Source: an uncultured Gemmatimonadales bacterium (lineage in GTDB: Bacteria; Gemmatimonadota; Gemmatimonadetes; JACCXV01; JAHWKZ01). Taken from it: DNA of 64,000 bases. The position numbers were made by a program, and so were the translations under genes. The stretch's first letter is position 1, and each line of letters begins with the position of its first letter. The stretch is from positions 146,192-210,191 of the forward strand of contig CAMYLR010000004.1 in NCBI GenBank assembly GCA_947259315.1, in the 5' to 3' direction. Below the pieces are notes generated by a model, which saw nothing but the letters and a program-made list of their open reading frames with translations, was not told the DNA's origin and ran no database searches. Positions 18,307-27,627 of this stretch are shown one piece after another.

Positions 18307-20688
18307 ATGAATTTCTTGACCCTTGCATTCACGGCTGCTGTCTTCTTTCACTCATCCGCCGCGCTTGCCCAGGTACCGGATCTCCGCGTCGGCGTCGTCA
18401 TCGATGGGCCGTGGGAACTGAACGACGATATCCGCCAGATGATCCATCGCGAGACTGCGACGCTTACAGCTAGTGAGTTTGACGTCCGATTTCCGGCCGA
18501 CAAGGATATCACCGCCGACTGGACGACCGAGGGCGTGCGCGCAGCACTAGACGTTCTGCTTGCTGATCCGCAGGTCGATCTGGTGATCGCATCCGGGGTT
18601 CTCGCTTCAATCGACGTCGTCCAGCGAGGACCGCTGCCCAAGCCAGTGATCGCCCCATTCACGATCTTCCCGGAGATACTAGGTCTGCCCCCAACCGGCG
18701 GGAGTGGCGTTGAGAATCTGAGCTATGTGACGCTTCCATCGACGTTCGAGAGAGATCTCCAAGCCTTCCGGGATATCGTCCCCATCACGCACCTGGCACT
18801 GCTGATGAACGCCGGGATCGCGACTGGAGTCCGCCACGGTCTGGCTACTATGGCGCAGCGCGCCGAGGCGTGGGGCATAGACGTGACCGTGGTTCCGGTT
18901 TCATCGTCGATTGACGACGCCATCGCCGCGATCCCGACTACCGTTGACGCCGTCTATTTGGCTCCCCTGCTGCACATCCCGATTAGCGAGCATGATCGAT
19001 TGCTGGACACGCTGATCGAGCGGCGCCTGCCGAGCTTCTCCGTGCTCGGACGTGAAGAGGTCGAGCGCGGAGCGTTGGTGGGGTTGCAGATGGACACGTG
19101 GTTTCCACGTATAACGCGTCGCATTGCGCTCAATATTCAGCGCATCCTGCTGAGCGAGCCCCCAGAACAGATCCCGGTCGAATTCCGCACTCAGGAACGG
19201 TTGGTAATAAACATGGCCACCGCTCGCGCGATCAATCGCTTTCCGCCCTACTGGGTATTGATCGAAGCCGAAGCCCTGAACGAAGCTCCTTCAGCCCCGA
19301 GTTTGGAACTCGATCTCCACTCCGCAGTCCATGAAGCGATTCGAGAGAACCTCGACCTGGCGGCCAATGAGCGGGCGGTCGCAGCCGGTGCGCAGGAGAT
19401 CCCGCTCGCCAGGTCCCGTCTGCTCCCTCAAGTGGACGCCTCCACGCTTTCGACGGCGATCGACGAAGACCGTGCGGAGGCCAGCCTCGGAGTCCAACCC
19501 GAACGCCGTTCAACCGGCACGCTGGCGCTGAACCAACTCCTATTCTCGGAATCGGCTTGGGCCAACCTGTCGATTCAGCGCCGCTTGCAGAATGCTCGTG
19601 AGCACGATCGGGAGGCACTCCGTTTCGACATCGCCCAAGCAACGGCCACGGCCTACCTGAATGTACTCCAGGCCAAGACCGCGGAGTCCGTTGAGCGCGA
19701 CAACCTCGCACTAACCCGCACAAACCTTGAGATGGCGCAATCAAGAAAGGAGATAGGGATCGCTAACCCATCAGAGGTCTATCGCTGGGAAAGCGAGGTG
19801 GCGCTCAGTCGCCGGCGAGTCATCGACGCGGTTGCGGCAACTCGCCAGGCGGAGATCGCTCTCGCGCGTCTTCTTAACCGTCCTCTGAACGAAACATTCG
19901 AGCTGGCCGATGTAGCGATCGAGGATCCTTCGCTCGTTACTGGGCAACGTGGCTTTTTTGGCTATGTCGAGGACCAGCTAGTCTTTGATGCTTTCTCCGA
20001 CTTTCTAGTCAAGGAGGGGTTGGCAGCCTCACCCGAGATCCATCAGCTAGACGAGCTGATCGCCGCAAGCGAGCGCTCGCTTCGCTCGGCAACGAGCGCG
20101 TTCTTCTCGCCCACCGTCTCGCTGCAGGCTCGAGTCGATCGTCAGTTCAACGAGAGTGGTGCCGGCACGGGAGGGCTCGGAGTTCAACTCCCGACCGAGC
20201 TTCCAACCGCCGACGACACCGACTGGAGCGTCGGCGTCAATCTCAGCATTCCGGTGTGGACGAGCGGTTCACGGCTAGCCGATCGCGTGCAGGCCAGCGA
20301 AGAGCTTTTTGACCTGCGCCTCCAGCGGGCTGCTGCCGCCGAGAAGGTCGAGCAACGCATCCGCACCGCCCTCGAGCGGATCAGTGCCTCGTTCCTGGGG
20401 ATCCAGCTCGCCGAAGATGCGGCTACCGCTGCTAACCAATCGCTCGAACTCGTATCTGATGGGTATTCCCGCGGTGTCGTTTCGATCCTCGACGTGCTCG
20501 ACGCGCAGAACGCGGCGCTGACTGCTGACCTCGCTGCGGCCGCCAGCGTCTACCAGTTCTTGATCGATCTAATGGAGGTCGAGAGAGCGACCAGCCAGCT
20601 CGATTTCTTCATGTCACCGGAAGCGTACGCAGCGTGGTTTCAGCGCCTCGATACTCACTTCGAGTCGGTTGGGGTTTCTCCTCGGTAA
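18307..20688 (+). CDS. Fusion of an ABC-type periplasmic substrate-binding domain to a TolC outer-membrane efflux protein
   Basis: 793 residues, about 300 more than a usual TolC-type protein. After a signal peptide (cleavage near ALAQ, residue 22), residues about 25-330 match the PF04392-type ABC substrate-binding fold. The evidence is an opening RVGVVIDGP strand, VDLVIASGVLAS, VDAVYLAPLLHIPISEHD, RRLPSFSVLGREEVERGALVG and VINMATARAINRFPPYWVL. From about 340 to the end the chain is a TolC/OEP protein, with two long helical repeats, SRLLPQVDAS and QLLFSESAWANL, and the second repeat ending in GVVSILDVLDAQNAALTA. It is the first gene of a three-gene RND operon, and the next gene overlaps its stop by one base. 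The fused binding domain could capture a ligand at the outer-membrane channel. The domain assignments are by motif recognition and the role is inference. Confidence 0.85.
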   Translation: MNFLTLAFTAAVFFHSSAALAQVPDLRVGVVIDGPWELNDDIRQMIHRETATLTASEFDVRFPADKDITADWTTEGVRAALDVLLADPQVDLVIASGVLASIDVVQRGPLPKPVIAPFTIFPEILGLPPTGGSGVENLSYVTLPSTFERDLQAFRDIVPITHLALLMNAGIATGVRHGLATMAQRAEAWGIDVTVVPVSSSIDDAIAAIPTTVDAVYLAPLLHIPISEHDRLLDTLIERRLPSFSVLGREEVERGALVGLQMDTWFPRITRRIALNIQRILLSEPPEQIPVEFRTQERLVINMATARAINRFPPYWVLIEAEALNEAPSAPSLELDLHSAVHEAIRENLDLAANERAVAAGAQEIPLARSRLLPQVDASTLSTAIDEDRAEASLGVQPERRSTGTLALNQLLFSESAWANLSIQRRLQNAREHDREALRFDIAQATATAYLNVLQAKTAESVERDNLALTRTNLEMAQSRKEIGIANPSEVYRWESEVALSRRRVIDAVAATRQAEIALARLLNRPLNETFELADVAIEDPSLVTGQRGFFGYVEDQLVFDAFSDFLVKEGLAASPEIHQLDELIAASERSLRSATSAFFSPTVSLQARVDRQFNESGAGTGGLGVQLPTELPTADDTDWSVGVNLSIPVWTSGSRLADRVQASEELFDLRLQRAAAAEKVEQRIRTALERISASFLGIQLAEDAATAANQSLELVSDGYSRGVVSILDVLDAQNAALTADLAAAASVYQFLIDLMEVERATSQLDFFMSPEAYAAWFQRLDTHFESVGVSPR

Positions 20689-21803
20689 TGAGCACATTCT
20701 CGTCACACCGTGCTGTCCTGGTCACAACGGTGTTGCTTTGTATCCAATTCATGGCTTGCGGCGCCGAATCGGAGGAAACCTCTCCCCTCAGGCCGGTTCG
20801 GACAATGGAGATCCTCACCGGGGCCGGGGCTCGACAGCGCACGTTCTCTGGCGTGACGCGTGCCGGGATCGAGGCGGTGCTGAGCTTCCGCGTTCCAGGC
20901 ACAATCGTTCAACTTCCGATCGCAGTTGGTCAATCCGTCGATGAAGGCCAGGTGATCGCAGCTCTCGATCCAGCGGATTACAGGTTGCAGGTACAAGAAG
21001 CAGCCGCAGCGCTCGCCCAGTCGCAAGCCAGTGCTCGTAACACCCAAGCCAACTACGATCGCGTACGAGAGCTATATGAAAACGAAAACGCCTCGCTAAG
21101 CGAGCTCGACGCGGCTCGAGCGGCAGCGGAATCTGGCCAAGCATCGGTTTCGGCGGCCCGGACTCGCCTAGCATTGACGCGATCCCAACTCAGCTACACA
21201 ACCCTCCGGGCACCGGTCGCGGGCGACATCGCCTCGGTCACGACCGAAGTCAACGAGAACGTCAATACCGGCCAGGCGATCGCCGTGCTCAACGCCGGAG
21301 AAATTCCAGAAGTTGAGGTCGCGATCCCGGAGAACCTGATCTCGGGGATCCAGGTCGGAGATGACGTGACCGTCACGCTGGACGCGATTCCGGATCGACG
21401 ATTCCCCGCCACGATCACAGAGGTGGGCGCCGCCGCGACCGCCGCGGGCGCGACGTTCCCGGTCACCGTCCGGTTTGACGACGCAGACACGGCGATCCGA
21501 CCGGGCATGGCCGCATCGGCGACGTTCTCCTTCGCCGCCACGTCTGCTGGAAATGTGGTTCAAGTTCCCCCAGCCGCTGTCACCGAGGACCGTCAAGGAC
21601 GATACGTCTACGTCGTGGAGCGCTCCGATGAGGGCACAGGTGCAGTCCGGCGTCGCTCGGTTCGCGTCGGCGAGCTCACCGCTTCGGGTTTGACTGTCCT
21701 CGGCGGGCTCGACGATGGTGATCTGCTCGTAACCGCCGGCGTCAGTCGCATCCAGGACGGTCAGCGAGTGCGCCTGCTGAACGGCTCAGGGATCGCTGAG
21801 TGA
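20688..21803 (+). CDS. RND efflux periplasmic adaptor (membrane fusion) lipoprotein
   Basis: 371 residues from the ATG at 20688, which overlaps the TolC stop as TAATG. A lipoprotein signal ends in FMAC, with the lipidated cysteine at residue 24. The lipoyl half-motif VLSFRVPGTIVQLPIAVGQSVDEGQ and its partner LRAPVAGDIASVTTE flank a helical hairpin (about 90-165) rich in Ala and Gln. The beta-barrel domain and a membrane-proximal domain ending in VTAGVSRIQDGQRV follow. This is the adaptor that links the inner-membrane RND pump to TolC. It overlaps the pump gene by 4 bases. Confidence 0.95.
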   Translation: MSTFSSHRAVLVTTVLLCIQFMACGAESEETSPLRPVRTMEILTGAGARQRTFSGVTRAGIEAVLSFRVPGTIVQLPIAVGQSVDEGQVIAALDPADYRLQVQEAAAALAQSQASARNTQANYDRVRELYENENASLSELDAARAAAESGQASVSAARTRLALTRSQLSYTTLRAPVAGDIASVTTEVNENVNTGQAIAVLNAGEIPEVEVAIPENLISGIQVGDDVTVTLDAIPDRRFPATITEVGAAATAAGATFPVTVRFDDADTAIRPGMAASATFSFAATSAGNVVQVPPAAVTEDRQGRYVYVVERSDEGTGAVRRRSVRVGELTASGLTVLGGLDDGDLLVTAGVSRIQDGQRVRLLNGSGIAE

Positions 21804-24800
21804 GCCTTACCAGCCAAGCACTAGCCAAGAACCGCATTACGTTCACCGCCCTGGCGATCATTCTGGTCGGGGGGGTGTCAGCCTATCGCACCCTGCCGCG
21901 TGCCGAAGATCCGGGCTTCATAATTCGGACCGCTGTTGTAATCACGAACTTCCCCGGTGCGAGTCCTGAACGAGTCGAGCTGCTTGTCACCGACAAGATT
22001 GAGAAGGCGATCCAGGAGATCCCCGAGCTCGACATCATCAGAAGCCAGTCGAAAACCGGGAGCTCGATCATATGGGTCGACATCAAGGAAGAGTACACCG
22101 AGATGCGACCGATCTGGGACAGCCTTCGGCGTAAAGTCGATCGGGTTCGGGGTGACCTGCCAGAGGGTGTCAGTAGTCCGTTTGTCAACGACGAGTTTGG
22201 CGATGTCTTTGGTATCGTAATCGCTTTAACCGGCGACGGGTTCACATATGCGGAGCTCAAAGACGTGGCCGACGAAGTCCGTGACGAGCTCCTGCTCATC
22301 CCCGACGCCGCCAAGGTCGACATCTACGGTGCACAAGACGAACGGATTTTTGTCGAGTACAACAACGCCCGTTTGGCCGAGTACGGGATCTCGCCGATTC
22401 AGCTCGAGCAGATACTCGCGAGCCGCAACATCGTAATCCCGGGCGGCAACATTACCACCGGAGACGAACGCATCGTTCTCGAACCCACCGGGAACTTCGA
22501 GTCCGTCGACGAGCTGAAACAGACGATCATAAAGCTCCCCGGCCGCGATGCGTTGATCTACCTCCAAGACCTGGCCGAGATCTCCCGAGGCTACGTCGAC
22601 CCACCAAAGACGATGATGCGAGCGAACGGAATCCCATCGCTCGGTCTCGCGGTCTCGATGCGGGAAGGCGGCAACATCATCGTGCTGGGGGAGGCGGTGA
22701 GGGCCACGATCGATCGAGTCAAAGCTACGTACCCGATCGGAATCGAATTCGATTACATCCAGTTCCAGCCTGACCCGGTACAGAAAAAGGTCGATGATTT
22801 CGCCGGAAGTCTCCTGCAGGCGATCGCCATCGTCGGGCTCGTAATGCTGCTCACGTTGGGCCTCCGGACCGGGTTCGTCGTCGCCAGCCTAATCCCGATG
22901 GCGATGATCATGGCGCTTCTGGTCATGTCGTTTCTGGGGATCGGCCTAGATCAGATGTCGCTGGCTTCCCTCATTATCGCGCTGGGCATGCTGGTCGATA
23001 ACGCGATCGTGATGTCAGAATCGATCATGGTCATGATGCAATCTGGAAAGTCCGCTGTGCAATCGGCCGTGGATTCGGCGCACGAGCTCATGTTACCGCT
23101 ACTTACCTCTTCGTTGACGACCGCGGCCGCTTTTCTTCCGATCTACTTAGCGGAGTCAACAGTTGGTGAATACACAGCTCCGATCTTCCTAGTCGTCACG
23201 ATCACGTTGCTGTGCTCGTGGCTCTTGGCGCTGACGATGATCCCACTTCTAGCGGTGCGCTATCTGCGCGTGAAGCCCACGGCCGGAGAGGCCAGTTTCG
23301 ACACACCGTTCTACCAACGGTATCGCAGTCTCCTTCTCGCCGGGCTTCGGCGTCCTTGGCACACCCTTGCAGCCGTATTTGTGATATTGGTATTGGCGTT
23401 GGGTGTTTTCCGCTTTGTTCCGGTCATCTTCTTTCCACCGAACGATCGACCGACTTTCTCTGCCGATCTCGAATTGCCAGTCGGGACCCCGATCGAAAAG
23501 ACCGCTGCCATGGTAAGCGCGTTCGATCGTTTTCTGATAGACAGCCTCGCGACCAATGACAACCGCGAGACGGGTGTAACCAACTGGGCGGCCTTTATCG
23601 GCGAGGGCGCACCTCGATATCTGTTGCCGTACGCTCCCGAGATGGCCGCACCGGAGTACTCGTACATGATCCTCAACGCAACATCGCGCAACGCCGTGGA
23701 GGATCTTGTCGCATCGATCGAGGCATTTGCGAATCGCAAGTTCCCAGACCTTAAGGCGACGATCCGCCCGCTCGACCTGGGTCCACCAGCATGGCCGCCA
23801 ATCGAGGTTCGAATCTCGGGGCGGAATCCCGATGTGCTGTTCAACCTGGTCGACCAAGTAAAAACGCAACTGCGACAGATCCCGGGAACAAAGCTGATCG
23901 ACGACAATTGGGGACCGCGATCAAAGAAACTCGAGGTGCGGGTGAATCAACCTCGGGCCCGCCGGGCTGGCGTCACGAGCCAGGACATCGCCGTCTCGTT
24001 GCAGACCTACTTGAGCGGCATCGAGATCAGCGAGTACCGCGAAGAAGACGAGGTCATACCGATTACGATGCGATCGGTGGCAGCTGAAAGGCAGGACATC
24101 GATCAACTGGAAAGTCTGAACGTCTACGCCCAGGCGACGGGCCGATCGGTACCGTTGCGACAAGTCGCGGATGTCGAGGTCGTTTGGCAGCCGGCCAAGA
24201 TCCTGCGCTATGACCGGCTCAAGACGGTCACCGTCGAGGCTGCCACGGAGCCGGGCGTGACAGCCAACGAGGTGACCACTCAACTTCGACCTTGGCTCGA
24301 AGAGCAGAGCCAGGAGTGGGGTCTCGGCTACTCATGGGCGTTCGGGGGCGAGCAGGAAACCTCTGTCGAAGCAAACCAGTCGATCATGGCAAAGCTCCCG
24401 ATCGCCGGGCTGATCATCCTCTTGCTGTTGGTAGGTCAGTTCAACTCGTTCCGCCGACCGGCGATCATCTTGCTGACGATCCCATTGGGTGTGATCGGTG
24501 TCATCTTTGGGCTCTTCATGGCGCGTTCGTACTTCGGATTTATGACGCTGCTGGGAATCATCTCGTTGTCGGGAATCGTGATCAACAACGCGATCGTGTT
24601 GCTCGATCGGATCAAGATCGAGATCGAGGAGAACGGTCTCGAGCCATCAAAGGCGGTGGTCGAAGCCGCACAGAAACGGCTGCGGCCGATCCTCCTGACG
24701 ACCGCGACGACGATCGGTGGGTTGCTTCCGCTATGGTTCGGCGGCGGGCCGATGTGGGAGCCGATGGCGATCGCCATCATCTTCGGACTCCTCTTCGCCA

Positions 24801-24865
24801 CCATGCTGACGCTGGGTGTCGTGCCGGTGCTCTACTCGCTGTTCTTTGGGGTCAAGTACTCGTAG
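21800..24865 (+). CDS. RND-family efflux permease (AcrB/HAE-like)
   Basis: 1021 residues from a GTG start in a GTGA overlap with the adaptor stop. The architecture is standard: a helix after MSLTSQALAKNR, the porter domain with TNFPGASPERVE, and a helical bundle carrying GMLVDNAIVMSESI, where D400 is the likely proton-relay Asp. A second porter domain and a second bundle with GIVINNAIVLLDRIK follow. The pump takes substrates from the periplasm or inner membrane and passes them to the TolC fusion. The sequence looks like the drug/solvent-type branch rather than the heavy-metal branch. No regulator gene is adjacent on the plus strand. It converges with tRNA-Gly. Confidence 0.95.
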   Translation: MSLTSQALAKNRITFTALAIILVGGVSAYRTLPRAEDPGFIIRTAVVITNFPGASPERVELLVTDKIEKAIQEIPELDIIRSQSKTGSSIIWVDIKEEYTEMRPIWDSLRRKVDRVRGDLPEGVSSPFVNDEFGDVFGIVIALTGDGFTYAELKDVADEVRDELLLIPDAAKVDIYGAQDERIFVEYNNARLAEYGISPIQLEQILASRNIVIPGGNITTGDERIVLEPTGNFESVDELKQTIIKLPGRDALIYLQDLAEISRGYVDPPKTMMRANGIPSLGLAVSMREGGNIIVLGEAVRATIDRVKATYPIGIEFDYIQFQPDPVQKKVDDFAGSLLQAIAIVGLVMLLTLGLRTGFVVASLIPMAMIMALLVMSFLGIGLDQMSLASLIIALGMLVDNAIVMSESIMVMMQSGKSAVQSAVDSAHELMLPLLTSSLTTAAAFLPIYLAESTVGEYTAPIFLVVTITLLCSWLLALTMIPLLAVRYLRVKPTAGEASFDTPFYQRYRSLLLAGLRRPWHTLAAVFVILVLALGVFRFVPVIFFPPNDRPTFSADLELPVGTPIEKTAAMVSAFDRFLIDSLATNDNRETGVTNWAAFIGEGAPRYLLPYAPEMAAPEYSYMILNATSRNAVEDLVASIEAFANRKFPDLKATIRPLDLGPPAWPPIEVRISGRNPDVLFNLVDQVKTQLRQIPGTKLIDDNWGPRSKKLEVRVNQPRARRAGVTSQDIAVSLQTYLSGIEISEYREEDEVIPITMRSVAAERQDIDQLESLNVYAQATGRSVPLRQVADVEVVWQPAKILRYDRLKTVTVEAATEPGVTANEVTTQLRPWLEEQSQEWGLGYSWAFGGEQETSVEANQSIMAKLPIAGLIILLLLVGQFNSFRRPAIILLTIPLGVIGVIFGLFMARSYFGFMTLLGIISLSGIVINNAIVLLDRIKIEIEENGLEPSKAVVEAAQKRLRPILLTTATTIGGLLPLWFGGGPMWEPMAIAIIFGLLFATMLTLGVVPVLYSLFFGVKYS

Positions 24866-24878
24866 CGTCGGCAGTTTG

Positions 24879-24953
<75 letters not shown>

Positions 24954-24977
24954 TCGCGGCGTGCGGACCCAAGATAT

Positions 24978-25014
24978 TGAAGAAATGGGCGACGGCCCAA
25001 CCGAGCCATCGCCC
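24978..25014 (-). terminator. Rho-independent terminator after the TPR protein gene
   Basis: On the minus strand, a 10-bp stem (25014-25005 with 24996-24987, one G.U pair) is followed by ATTTCTTC. It begins 28 bases downstream of the TPR gene stop at 25042 and lies between that gene and tRNA-Gly. Confidence 0.7.
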
Positions 25015-25041
25015 ACCTCGTCTCGCTACCTGAACCCTCAG

Positions 25042-26376
25042 CTACAGAATATCGTACCGAACGCGCGGATTCTCGGCCGGCGTCGAGAACTGGACCGTCA
25101 CGTTCTCGGCCTCGCCGGCAGGCAGCGGCTCCCCCGCCACCGACATCTCTTTCGCCTCGATCACGTCGCCATCTGCAGAGATGAGCATGAACTTGACCAT
25201 TATGTCCTGAACCGGGGCCTCCGTCCGATTCGAGAACGTCACCTCGACACCCCACGTCTCGTCGCTTCTCTGACTCAGGCGCAGCGCTTCGAGCTTGAGC
25301 GGGATCGCCTCGGCGTACCCAAACGCCTCCTGGGCGCCCTCTACGTCGCCCAGATCACGCCTGACGTACCCCATGTACTCCCAAGCTTCGTGGTTGTCGG
25401 GCTCGAGCTCGATCTGCTGTTCGAGCACCGCTTTGGCTCCCTCGAGATCGCCGCTCTGGATGCGTACGAATGCAAGGTACGACAGCGGCTCGGTGTTTTG
25501 CGAACGGCTCATCTCGACGGCTCGTGACAGGACTTCGTCGGCCAGCTCCAACTGTTGCGCGTTCGCCAACCGGAAACCGAACTCGGTCAACACGTCCGCG
25601 TTGGCGGCTTCGGAATCCATGATCTTGCGAATGATCGGCTCAGCCTTCTCCATGTTGCCGAGCGACGCGTGCAACCCCGCCAGCTGGATCTCGACCTCGA
25701 TCTCATCGGGGTTATCGGCCAGGTAGTTCTCGTACACGGTCGCGGCTTCACCGGCGATCCGTTCGGCCTGATTGGTGTTCCCCGCGGCGGCCGCTTCCTC
25801 CGCCTTGAACTGATACGTCTGGCCGAGCCTCAAGAGCGCTGGCTTGTAGGCTGGATCGAACTCGAGCGCTTTGTTAAAGCTCTCGATCGCCAGATCGTAC
25901 TCCTTCTTGGTCTGGTGTACCGCGCCCAAGCCGAGGTAGCCCTCTTTCCCGGTCGGGTTTACTTCGACCGCGGTCCTGAGCGTACTCTCGGCAGCCTCGA
26001 CGTCGCCGGCCGACAACAACCGCACGCCTTCGTTCACCATCGGCCCCCACAGCGCCATCTTGGCTTGATCGATGTCGTCTTGCAGCTCGTCGCCTGCGCC
26101 GGGATTGCCGTTCAGGCTGTCCGCGACCGCCAGCAGGCCGAGCGCTTTGTAGCTCGAGTCGGGCGATACGCGGGCCAGCGCCACCGCATACAAGTACTGA
26201 TACTCTGAGTTGTCCGTGCACATCTCGAGGTTCTCGGCCAGCACTTTACGCGCGTCGGCCCATTTGTTCTTCGAGATTCGGGCCTTCGACCCGTTGATGT
26301 AGGCCTGGCACGTTTGGCCGTAGCCGAGTTCAGCGCTCAGCAGCACCAGCACCCCGGCGAGCAGAATCCGTTTCAT
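25042..26376 (-). CDS. Secreted TPR-repeat protein
   Basis: About 444 residues from the ATG at 26376, which follows GGAGGACATCG; an upstream in-frame start at 26409 is less likely because a signal peptide begins at MKRILLAGVLV (cleavage near GYGQ, residue 20). At least six TPR-like units can be seen, for example the stretch EGYLGLGAVHQTKKEYDLAI, then AYKPALLRLGQTYQF, and EAWEYMGYVRRDLGDVEGAQ. The last ~90 residues are beta-rich and not TPR. Such proteins scaffold complexes in the periplasm or on the outer membrane. No partner is evident from the neighbours. A terminator follows the gene. Confidence 0.85.
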   Translation of the reverse strand: MKRILLAGVLVLLSAELGYGQTCQAYINGSKARISKNKWADARKVLAENLEMCTDNSEYQYLYAVALARVSPDSSYKALGLLAVADSLNGNPGAGDELQDDIDQAKMALWGPMVNEGVRLLSAGDVEAAESTLRTAVEVNPTGKEGYLGLGAVHQTKKEYDLAIESFNKALEFDPAYKPALLRLGQTYQFKAEEAAAAGNTNQAERIAGEAATVYENYLADNPDEIEVEIQLAGLHASLGNMEKAEPIIRKIMDSEAANADVLTEFGFRLANAQQLELADEVLSRAVEMSRSQNTEPLSYLAFVRIQSGDLEGAKAVLEQQIELEPDNHEAWEYMGYVRRDLGDVEGAQEAFGYAEAIPLKLEALRLSQRSDETWGVEVTFSNRTEAPVQDIMVKFMLISADGDVIEAKEMSVAGEPLPAGEAENVTVQFSTPAENPRVRYDIL

Positions 26377-26413
26377 CGATGTCCTCCGTAGAAAAGAATC
26401 AGGTAGCACACGA

Positions 26414-27598
26414 TTATACCTCCATATCGGGACCGGGTTCCAGCCGCGCCAATTCGGCCGTCAGTGCCGCAACCACGTCGCGGACGGCTACCCCTCGGGC
26501 TTCGGCGATCGCCCGGCAAGCGTCGAACTCGGGTCGCAGCTCAACCCGACCGTCGCGTCGCCGCACACGCTTGACGGAGACTCGTCCAAACGACGTGTCG
26601 ACTTCGATCGATTCACGCGCCAGTGTGTGACGGGAGGCGTCCCAATAACGAACGCCCAGTGTCGTAGTTTCGTTGAACAGTACTTCGGTCGTCGCATCGA
26701 CCATCTCGCGCGGTGCAAGTAGTCGTACCGTGACACCCGGTCGCTGCTTCTTCATCTGCACCGGCACCCAATGCACCTCGACCGCACCGGCCGCGTACAA
26801 CCGATCGGCCAGCGGACCGAAAAGCCGCGGCTCGAGATCATCCAGATCGCACTCGACGACAGCCAACCGTTGAGCCGGTTCGCGGGAATCGCCGACAACG
26901 AGTCGCAACAGGTTGGGCTGCTCGTTCAACTCCCGAGTGCCGGCGCCGTAACCGACGTGATCGGGTACGAAGTCGGGCGGCAACCCTTGCGCAGACGCCA
27001 GCGTCGTCACCAACGCTGCTCCGGTCGGAGTCGTGAGCTCGGTTTGGACCGCCGAGTCGCGAATCTGCCAGCCCTGAACGAGCTCCATGACCGCCGGTGG
27101 CGGAACCGGAAGCCGTCCATGACTCGTCTCGGTCCAACCCGAACCCAACGTGAACGGCGACGCGTGCAGCGCCCCGATGTTGAGGCTGTCGAGACACCAA
27201 ACAACACCGACGATATCGACGATCGCGTCCAGCGCCCCGACTTCGTGAAAGTGCACCTCGTCGATCGTCGTGCCGTGGACCTTGGCCTCGGCCTGCCCAA
27301 GTCGCTCGAAGACGTGTCGCGCTCGATCGGTGACGGAAGCGTGGAAATTGGCGTTCTGGATCCGCTCGATGATCTCGGTCAGTGACCGGTGCTCGACCCG
27401 GTCGGGCACATCCACGTGGCACAGAGTCGCGTTGATCCCGTGACGAAAGACGACCTCGGTCGTGAGGCTGACGCCTTCGAGCGCCAGTGGCTCGAGCGCG
27501 GCCTCGAGCCGGTCCAGCTCGACACCCGCATCCAAGCATGCACCGAGCAGCATGTCACCGCTGACACCTGAGAACATGTCGAGATAACCGATCCGCAT
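26414..27598 (-). CDS. larC: Nickel-pincer cofactor biosynthesis protein LarC (single full-length ORF)
   Basis: 394 residues from the ATG at 27598, giving the family start MRIGYLDMFSGVSGDMLLGA. Other family blocks are DEVHFHEVGALDAIVDIVG, TPTGAALVTTLA, and ECDLDDLEPRLFGPLADRLY in the LarC2 half. LarC inserts nickel into the pyridinium bis-thiocarboxylic acid mononucleotide made by LarB and LarE, forming the cofactor of lactate racemase and related enzymes. In Lactobacillus plantarum, LarC is made by a programmed frameshift; here both halves are in one frame. The gene is downstream of threonine synthase with a 29-base gap. larB lies 11 kb away at 38075; larA and larE are not in this window. 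Confidence 0.93.
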   Translation of the reverse strand: MRIGYLDMFSGVSGDMLLGACLDAGVELDRLEAALEPLALEGVSLTTEVVFRHGINATLCHVDVPDRVEHRSLTEIIERIQNANFHASVTDRARHVFERLGQAEAKVHGTTIDEVHFHEVGALDAIVDIVGVVWCLDSLNIGALHASPFTLGSGWTETSHGRLPVPPPAVMELVQGWQIRDSAVQTELTTPTGAALVTTLASAQGLPPDFVPDHVGYGAGTRELNEQPNLLRLVVGDSREPAQRLAVVECDLDDLEPRLFGPLADRLYAAGAVEVHWVPVQMKKQRPGVTVRLLAPREMVDATTEVLFNETTTLGVRYWDASRHTLARESIEVDTSFGRVSVKRVRRRDGRVELRPEFDACRAIAEARGVAVRDVVAALTAELARLEPGPDMEV

Positions 27599-27627
27599 GG
27601 AACCAAGTGTAGCCTGGGCGCCGGCCA

